A stretch of 50,247 nt of DNA from Lachnospiraceae bacterium (lineage in GTDB: Bacteria; Bacillota; Clostridia; Lachnospirales; Lachnospiraceae). Position 1 is the first letter of the stretch, and the number at the start of each line of letters is the position of its first letter. The notes beneath the pieces were generated by a model. That model was given only the letters and a program-made list of their open reading frames with translations. It did no database searches and was not told where the DNA came from. Both the position numbers and the translations under genes were made by a program. Location of the stretch: the NCBI GenBank assembly GCA_024399135.1, contig JAKSHY010000020.1, positions 1 through 50,247 on the forward strand. The letters are read 5' to 3'. This document shows positions 44,862 through 50,247 of this stretch, piece after piece.

Positions 44862-45413
44862 TCATATAAGTCGTATAAGTTTACAGTTTTCAATTCCTGT
44901 ACTCCAAAAGTCTTTCAATGGAATATTTTTAACCCTGCATATTATGCTAAGATTCATAGCCCCATGGCCTACGATAAGTATGTCTTTGCCCTCTGATAAA
45001 AGTGGCTCTACTACTTCCTTAAGGAATTCGCCTGTCCTTTTAAACAAATCCTCGAAGCTTTCTGCGCCTTCAAACGGTTCTTTATACTCTTCTGGTCTTT
45101 GAAAAATTATGTTAACCGGGCAGTCTGACATCCCAAAGCTGTCTTCGACCCCTTCGTATATCCCAAAGCACATTTCCTTCAGTCTGTCATCTTCTATTAT
45201 TGGGACTTTTCTTCCATCCAGTAATATTTCGGCAGTCTCTTTTGCTCGAATTAGAGGAGATGAAAAACATATATCAAAGTTAATATCTTTGTACTTAATA
45301 GAAGCTTCACGTGCCATGGAACGTCCTTCTTCATTAAGCGGAATATCAGTTCGCCCCTGAAGCTTATGCTTTTCATTCCAGTCTGTTTTTCCATGTCGCA
45401 TTATGTATAGCAT
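44862..45413 (-). CDS. Histidine phosphatase family protein
   Basis: This 183-residue protein starts LYIMRHGKTDWNEKHKLQGRTD, carrying the RHG phosphohistidine nucleophile, and has the second histidine in ILIVGHGAMNLSI. Family members are phosphoglycerate mutase-like phosphatases with small-molecule substrates (e.g. nucleotides, sugar phosphates, cobalamin intermediates). It follows the MFS gene by 11 bp with AAGGTG eight bases before the ATG, so it is the third gene of the purine permease operon; a nucleotide-related substrate is conceivable. Confidence 0.92.
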   Translation of the reverse strand: MLYIMRHGKTDWNEKHKLQGRTDIPLNEEGRSMAREASIKYKDINFDICFSSPLIRAKETAEILLDGRKVPIIEDDRLKEMCFGIYEGVEDSFGMSDCPVNIIFQRPEEYKEPFEGAESFEDLFKRTGEFLKEVVEPLLSEGKDILIVGHGAMNLSIICRVKNIPLKDFWSTGIENCKLIRLI

Positions 45414-45424
45414 ATATTTTCACC

Positions 45425-46642
45425 TTAGCTTCTTCGATATTTCTTTCTAATAGAAAGTACACAGATAACAAGTACAATAGGAAATCCGATTCCAGCAAGA
45501 ACTCCTGTTTTTAAATCATCCCCAGCGTTTTGAGAAACCATTCCCACTATAGCTGGACCTGCTGCCCCTCCTAAATCTCCTGCGAGTGCCAAGAGTGCAA
45601 ACATTGCAGTACCACCCTTAGGAAGAATCCTTGACGAAATACTAATCGAACCAGGCCACATTATACCTACTGTGAATCCGCACATCGCACATCCTATAAG
45701 ACCAAGAATTGGAATTGAGGCAAGTCCAGCAATCAAATAGCATATAAGACACATTATTCCAGAGCCTGCCATAAATACTGTAAGGTCAACCTTTTCGCCA
45801 TATTTTCCATAGAAAACCCTGCTTATACCCATGCAAACAGCAAAACCGAGAGGTCCTGCAAGGTCTCCAACAGTCTTAGAAACATTAAGTGCTGACTCTG
45901 CAAATGCTGATGCCCATTGTGCCATAGCTATTTCTGAAGAGCCTGCACATACCATAAGTATAATAAAAAGCCAAAACAGTCCTGTTTTAAACAGTTCCTT
46001 CATAGACATACTATCGCCATCTTCAACGAGCTGTTCGATAGGACATACCGCAAAGTTGTATATATTATATAAAGGAATAATTGCCCAAATAATAGCAAGA
46101 ATCTTCCAGTTCTCAATTCCAAATACGGAAAAGAATATTGTTGAGCCAAGTATTACCCCTACAGATCCCCAGCAATAAAAGGAATGAAGAAGACTCATCG
46201 CTCCTTCCTTATTCTCAAAAGGACAGGCCTCGATAATAGGACTTACCAGTACTTCTGTAAGACCACTTCCTATTGCATAAATGATGACACATATGATTAT
46301 TCCGCTAAACGGTGTTGGTGTAAGCGACGGAATAAATGCTAATCCCAATAAACCAAGACCAGATGTCACCTCGGCAGCTACGACGCAGGTTCTATATCCA
46401 ATCATATCCGCAATCTTCGTGCATACCAGATCAACTAATAATTGTGTTATGAAAAACACTGTAGATATAAGCGCCAGTGCTCCAAATGATATTCCATAAC
46501 TTGTATGAAATGTCAGGAACAAAAGTGGTGCAAAATTAGCACATATAGCCTGTGTTACGAAACCTAAATAGCAGGCAAGCACTGTTTTTTTGTACTTATC
46601 CTTTGTATTAATTTCTGTATTAGAATTTAATTCAGCACTCAT
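45425..46642 (-). CDS. MFS transporter
   Basis: This 405-residue protein has 12 membrane segments in two halves (e.g. YLGFVTQAICANFAPLLFLTF and AMCGFTVGIMWPGSISISSR, the latter as in FucP-like carriers). It resembles sugar/H+ symporter-type MFS proteins of the COG0738/FucP branch, but specificity is open. Its start overlaps the stop of the purine permease gene by one base (TAATG), so both are co-translated, suggesting a nucleoside or related solute. Confidence 0.85.
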   Translation of the reverse strand: MSAELNSNTEINTKDKYKKTVLACYLGFVTQAICANFAPLLFLTFHTSYGISFGALALISTVFFITQLLVDLVCTKIADMIGYRTCVVAAEVTSGLGLLGLAFIPSLTPTPFSGIIICVIIYAIGSGLTEVLVSPIIEACPFENKEGAMSLLHSFYCWGSVGVILGSTIFFSVFGIENWKILAIIWAIIPLYNIYNFAVCPIEQLVEDGDSMSMKELFKTGLFWLFIILMVCAGSSEIAMAQWASAFAESALNVSKTVGDLAGPLGFAVCMGISRVFYGKYGEKVDLTVFMAGSGIMCLICYLIAGLASIPILGLIGCAMCGFTVGIMWPGSISISSRILPKGGTAMFALLALAGDLGGAAGPAIVGMVSQNAGDDLKTGVLAGIGFPIVLVICVLSIRKKYRRS

Positions 46643-47997
46643 TACAGCAAAATATATTTGAGTATGAACAATACCGCCAGTACATACATAAGCGGTGTTA
46701 TCTTCTTAGTATTTTTCGCAAAAATATTGATGACTACATATGAAATAATTCCTATAGCAATTCCTTCTGAAATACTATAAGTAAGTGGCATTGCAATAAG
46801 ACAAAGATATGCAGGAACGGCTTCCTTAATATCTTTAAAATCAATATCAACAACTGCACTAATCATCAAAAATCCAACGAATATAAGTGCTGGAGCTGTA
46901 GCAAATCCCGGAATAGTTGTAAATACCGGCGCCAGGAAAATAGATAGTAAGAACAATCCACCTGTAACTACGGAAGAAAGACCTGTTCTTCCGCCTTCGG
47001 ATACACCTGAAGAGCTTTCAACAAAAGTTGTTGTTGTTGATGTTCCAAGAATTGCACCTGCTGATGTAGCTATTGCATCAGCCAAAAGAGCTTCCTTGAT
47101 TCTAGGAAGTTTTCCATCCTTATCAAGCATATTGGCTTTGTTCGCAACACCTATAAGTGTTCCCAATGTATCAAACATATCTACGAACAGGAAAGAAAAC
47201 ATAACGATAATGAAATCAATAACATTAAATGATATTTTAGAAAAATCAAAGCACTGTCCAAAGGTTAAGCCTATTGCACCAAGGTCAAAGCTTGACCATG
47301 ATGGAATAAGTGAATAAAATCCACTTTCTACATTAACCTCATATATACCGATAAGCTGACATATAATACCTAAAACCCAGGTCGATATTATTCCAATCAG
47401 CATAGCTCCCTTAACCTTTTTTACATATAAAACAGCGATGATAATAAGTCCTACAATTGCCAAAATCGCGCCTATTCCTACTGTGCTGAAGTTCTCTCTA
47501 AAATTAACAAGTGTAACTAAGGTTGCGCCATCATCTACTACAATTTTCGCATTTTGCAATCCTATAAATGCACAGAATAGTCCAATACCAACAGATACAC
47601 CCTTCTTAAGTGACATTGGTATTGCATTGAATATTGCCTCTCTTACATTAGTTACTGATAAAAGGATGAAAACCAGACCCTCTACGAAAACAGCAAATAA
47701 TGCGAACTGCCAGGAATATCCCATCGAACCGCAAATTGTATAAGCAAAATATGCATTAAGACCAAGTCCCGGGGCCAGTGCAAACGGATAATTGGCCAGT
47801 AATGCCATAACCAGACAGCCTATAAATGACGCCAGTGCTGTAGCCATCAATATAGCGTTAGGATCCATTCCTGCTGCCGAAAGAATCGACGGGTTAACTG
47901 CAAGAATATATGCCATAGTCATAAATGTTGTAAGTCCTGCAATTACTTCCGTACGAACTGTTGTCCCATTCTCTTTTAATTTAAAAAAACGTTCCAT
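46642..47997 (-). CDS. NCS2/AzgA-type purine permease
   Basis: This 451-residue protein is of the AzgA/PbuG/PbuO type, proton symporters for adenine, guanine or hypoxanthine. Diagnostic segments are TEVIAGLTTFMTMAYILAVNP, APGLGLNAYFAYTI and GTSTTTTFVESSSGVSEGGRTG (substrate-site helix). It has the usual 13-14 membrane segments. It heads a three-gene operon (permease, MFS carrier, phosphatase) with its own promoter (48039-48066); no purine riboswitch could be recognised in the leader. Confidence 0.94.
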   Translation of the reverse strand: MERFFKLKENGTTVRTEVIAGLTTFMTMAYILAVNPSILSAAGMDPNAILMATALASFIGCLVMALLANYPFALAPGLGLNAYFAYTICGSMGYSWQFALFAVFVEGLVFILLSVTNVREAIFNAIPMSLKKGVSVGIGLFCAFIGLQNAKIVVDDGATLVTLVNFRENFSTVGIGAILAIVGLIIIAVLYVKKVKGAMLIGIISTWVLGIICQLIGIYEVNVESGFYSLIPSWSSFDLGAIGLTFGQCFDFSKISFNVIDFIIVMFSFLFVDMFDTLGTLIGVANKANMLDKDGKLPRIKEALLADAIATSAGAILGTSTTTTFVESSSGVSEGGRTGLSSVVTGGLFLLSIFLAPVFTTIPGFATAPALIFVGFLMISAVVDIDFKDIKEAVPAYLCLIAMPLTYSISEGIAIGIISYVVINIFAKNTKKITPLMYVLAVLFILKYILL

Positions 47998-48038
47998 ACT
48001 CCCTCCTTAATCATCCATAAACATACATTAGTATGATT

Positions 48039-48066
48039 ATTTTAGCAAAATCTAAAATACATTCAA
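48039..48066 (-). promoter_or_regulatory. Promoter of the purine permease operon
   Basis: TTGAAT (48061-48066) and TAAAAT (48039-48044) are 16 bp apart on the minus strand, about 40 bp before the start codon; AAGGAGGG is the ribosome site. Confidence 0.55.
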
Positions 48067-48085
48067 TATATTTCATCCGTTATCA

Positions 48086-48114
48086 TTGCATTAATGCATA
48101 TTTTTAAGTAAAAT
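48086..48114 (+). promoter_or_regulatory. Promoter of cellobiose phosphorylase
   Basis: TTGCAT (48086-48091) and TAAAAT (48109-48114) are 17 bp apart. The leader of about 70 nt contains GTGTC/GACAC arms (about 48126-48148) and ends in AAAGGAG before the ATG. Confidence 0.55.
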
Positions 48115-48188
48115 TACATTGTGTGCGTGTCTAAATGAATAAGGACACCGCCAAATGGGAAAAACTACAAAAAAAGGAGAAACTAAAT

Positions 48189-50247
48189 ATGAAATTTGGT
48201 TATTTCGATGACTCCAAAAGAGAGTACGTCATCACAACTCCAAGAACTCCATATCCATGGATTAACTATCTTGGAACACAGGGATTCTTTTCATTAATTT
48301 CTAACACAGCAGGTGGATATTCTTTCTACAAGGATGCCCGTCTTCGTAGAATCACAAGATATCGTTATAACAATGTTCCTATCGATATGGGTGGCCGTTA
48401 TTTCTATATCAACGATAACGGAACTATCTGGAATCCAGGATGGTCTCCTGTTAAGACAGAACTTGATTCTTATGAATGCCGTCACGGTATGGGTTACACT
48501 GTAATTACAGGTAAGAAAAACGATTTAAAGGCTGAAGTTACATTCTTCGTTCCTCAGGATTATGATGGAGAAGTTCAGCAGGTAGTTCTTACTAATGAAG
48601 GTTCTTCAAGCAAGGAGTTTTCTCTCTTCTCATTTGCTGAATGGTGTTTATGGGATGCTCAGGATGATTCAAACAACTTCCAGCGTAACTTCTCTACAGG
48701 ACGTGTAGAGGTTGATGGATCTGTTATTTACCATAAGACAGAATACAGAGATCGTCGTAATCACTACGCATTCTACTCTGTTAACGATACTATTGATGGT
48801 TATGATACTGACAGAGATGAATTCATCGGATTATATAACGGCTTCGGTGATCCACAGGCAGTAGTTGCTAACAAAGCTAACGATTCTTTCGCTGATGGAT
48901 GGGCACCAATCGCTTCACATTATAAAAAGATTACATTAGCTCCAGGTGAAACTAAGACATTAGTATTCGTTCTCGGATATGTTGAAATGCCTCAGGATCA
49001 GAAATTTGAAGCTGATGGAAAGACAATTAATAAAGTAAAAGCTAAGGCTATGATTGAAAAGTTCAACACTCCTGAAAAATTCGCTCAGGGCATGGCTGAA
49101 CTTAAGGCTTACTGGGATAAGTTACTTGGCATCTTAAATGTTGATACTCCAGATGACAAGGTTAACCGTATGGTTAATATCTGGAACCAGTATCAGTGTA
49201 TGGTTACATTTAACCTCTCTCGTTCTGCTTCATACTTCGAATCTGGTATCGGACGTGGAATGGGATTCAGAGATTCTAACCAGGATGTACTTGGATTCGT
49301 TCATCAGATTCCTGACAGAGCTAAGGAGCGTATCATTGATATCGCATCTACTCAGTTCCCTGATGGTGGATGTTATCACCAGTATCAGCCACTTACCAAG
49401 AAAGGTAATGCTGACATCGGTGGAGACTTCTCTGATGATCCATTATGGTTAATCCTTTCAGTTTCTGCTTACATTAAGGAAACTGGTGACTGGTCTATCT
49501 TAGATGAGATGGTTCCATATGATAATGATATGTCTATTGCCAAGCCAATGTTAGATCACTTAGATGTATCTTTCTACCACATTGTTAACAACTTAGGTCC
49601 TCACGGACTTCCACTTGCAATGAGAGCTGACTGGAATGACTGTATCAACCTTTCATGCTTCTCTGATACACCTGGTGAAAGCTTCCAGACTTACACTAAC
49701 CCTAAGTTCGCTGCAGAAGGCGGATATTCAAAGGTTGCTGAGTCTGTTATGGTTGCTACATTATTCACATACACAGGTCCTAACTATGTATCTATCTTAA
49801 AGCACTTAGGAAAGGATGCTGAAGCCGCTAAAGCCCAGAAGGCTATTGATGACATGAAGAAAGCTATCATGGAATCAGCATGGGATGGCGATTGGTTCTT
49901 AAGAGCATACGATGCTAATGGCGAAAAGATGGGTTCTAAGGAATGTGAAGAAGGTCAGATCTTCATCGAACCACAGGGCTTCGCTATCATGTCTGATATT
50001 GATGAGGAAGCAACTAAGAAGACATTAGCTGCTATCGATGAAAGACTTAATACTCAGCATGGTTTAGTATTAAATAACCCAGCATTCTCAAAGTACTATG
50101 TTCAGTACGGCGAAATTTCAACATATCCAGGCGGATACAAAGAAAACGCTGGAATCTTTACTCATAACAATGCATGGATCATCTGTGCTGCAGCTTATGC
50201 TGGAGAAGGTGATCAGGCATTTAAGTATTATTCAGAAATCGCTCCTG
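48189..50247 (+). CDS. Cellobiose phosphorylase (GH94), 3' end outside window
   Basis: This enzyme splits cellobiose with phosphate into glucose 1-phosphate and glucose in the cytoplasm, saving ATP in cellulose users. 686 codons are present and the frame is still open at the window end (family length about 810). The N-terminal [18 protein letters not shown] is typical. The beta-sandwich domain is followed by the (alpha/alpha)6 barrel with [14 protein letters not shown] (D362) and the catalytic acid in [12 protein letters not shown] (D484). [15 protein letters not shown] and GLVLNNPAF favour cellobiose over longer cellodextrins. There is no signal peptide. Codon use is strongly biased, suggesting high expression. 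Confidence 0.95.
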   Translation, partial: MKFGYFDDSKREYVITTPRTPYPWINYLGTQGFFSLISNTAGGYSFYKDARLRRITRYRYNNVPIDMGGRYFYINDNGTIWNPGWSPVKTELDSYECRHGMGYTVITGKKNDLKAEVTFFVPQDYDGEVQQVVLTNEGSSSKEFSLFSFAEWCLWDAQDDSNNFQRNFSTGRVEVDGSVIYHKTEYRDRRNHYAFYSVNDTIDGYDTDRDEFIGLYNGFGDPQAVVANKANDSFADGWAPIASHYKKITLAPGETKTLVFVLGYVEMPQDQKFEADGKTINKVKAKAMIEKFNTPEKFAQGMAELKAYWDKLLGILNVDTPDDKVNRMVNIWNQYQCMVTFNLSRSASYFESGIGRGMGFRDSNQDVLGFVHQIPDRAKERIIDIASTQFPDGGCYHQYQPLTKKGNADIGGDFSDDPLWLILSVSAYIKETGDWSILDEMVPYDNDMSIAKPMLDHLDVSFYHIVNNLGPHGLPLAMRADWNDCINLSCFSDTPGESFQTYTNPKFAAEGGYSKVAESVMVATLFTYTGPNYVSILKHLGKDAEAAKAQKAIDDMKKAIMESAWDGDWFLRAYDANGEKMGSKECEEGQIFIEPQGFAIMSDIDEEATKKTLAAIDERLNTQHGLVLNNPAFSKYYVQYGEISTYPGGYKENAGIFTHNNAWIICAAAYAGEGDQAFKYYSEIAP

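Noticed and set aside
47998-48188. Purine riboswitch before the purine permease
   Set aside because: No conserved junction sequence or paired three-way structure could be seen on the minus strand; only a promoter and ribosome site are present.
49138-49452. 104-residue plus-strand frame
   Set aside because: It is a shifted frame inside the cellobiose phosphorylase gene, whose own frame is intact and strongly conserved.

Overview
The window (about 50 kb, AT-rich) looks like a chromosomal segment of a flagellated, strictly anaerobic Clostridia, most likely a Lachnospiraceae member of the Butyrivibrio/Roseburia/Lachnospira type. This is inferred from gene content: flagellin, cache-type chemoreceptor, GH94 cellobiose phosphorylase, DUF4867, Gram-positive promoters and ribosome binding sites, and a tRNA-Leu with anticodon AAG. 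There is no integrated phage or complete insertion sequence. Most genes are ordinary housekeeping, transport or surface genes, with a few unusual modules between them.

Layout. 1-7.6 kb (minus): a large flagellin with a sigma-28-like promoter, an Rpn/PD-(D/E)XK nuclease, a membrane sulfatase-like enzyme, a membrane protein with a long ERLEA repeat stalk, and a DUF4867 protein. A 124-bp structured repeat lies just behind both the flagellin and the sulfatase gene. 7.7-13.3 kb (minus): comM and dprA (DNA uptake and recombination), then a small toxin-like/immunity-like pair, then a two-gene ABC exporter, all closely packed. 13.7-15.8 kb: pilT with a degenerate HD-GYP gene. 15.8-19.2 kb: lepA-hemW and rpsT. 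19.4-22.2 kb: an anchored serine protease, the RNase P RNA and a TGS/uridine-kinase-like protein. 22.2-29.5 kb: dgt, dnaG, rpoD and trmK (macromolecular synthesis cluster), preceded by a radical SAM/GIY-YIG fusion and a lipoprotein hydrolase. 29.66 kb: tRNA-Leu(AAG).

From 30 to 38 kb the genes run on the plus strand: an AraC regulator, an MscS channel, an FRG-domain protein, a complete carbohydrate ABC importer (ATPase, two permeases, and a binding protein with both a lipid anchor and a C-terminal membrane segment), and a separately promoted lipoprotein. From 38 to 48 kb they run on minus again: a formate/nitrite channel with two CobW-type GTPases (one very His-rich), a CPA1 Na+/H+ antiporter, a chemoreceptor, and a purine permease-MFS-histidine phosphatase operon. 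The window ends inside a plus-strand cellobiose phosphorylase gene.

Most notable: (1) the decamer GTTTACATAA and its N4 variants, found 13 times across genes and spacers; (2) the 124-bp element whose only five differences between copies lie outside its predicted stems; (3) the radical SAM/GIY-YIG fusion; (4) the orphan toxin/immunity-like pair between dprA and an ABC exporter; (5) the FNT/CobW/CobW operon; (6) the higher-order ERLEA repeat. No proven new system is visible; these are leads. All counts were made by eye and no database search was run.
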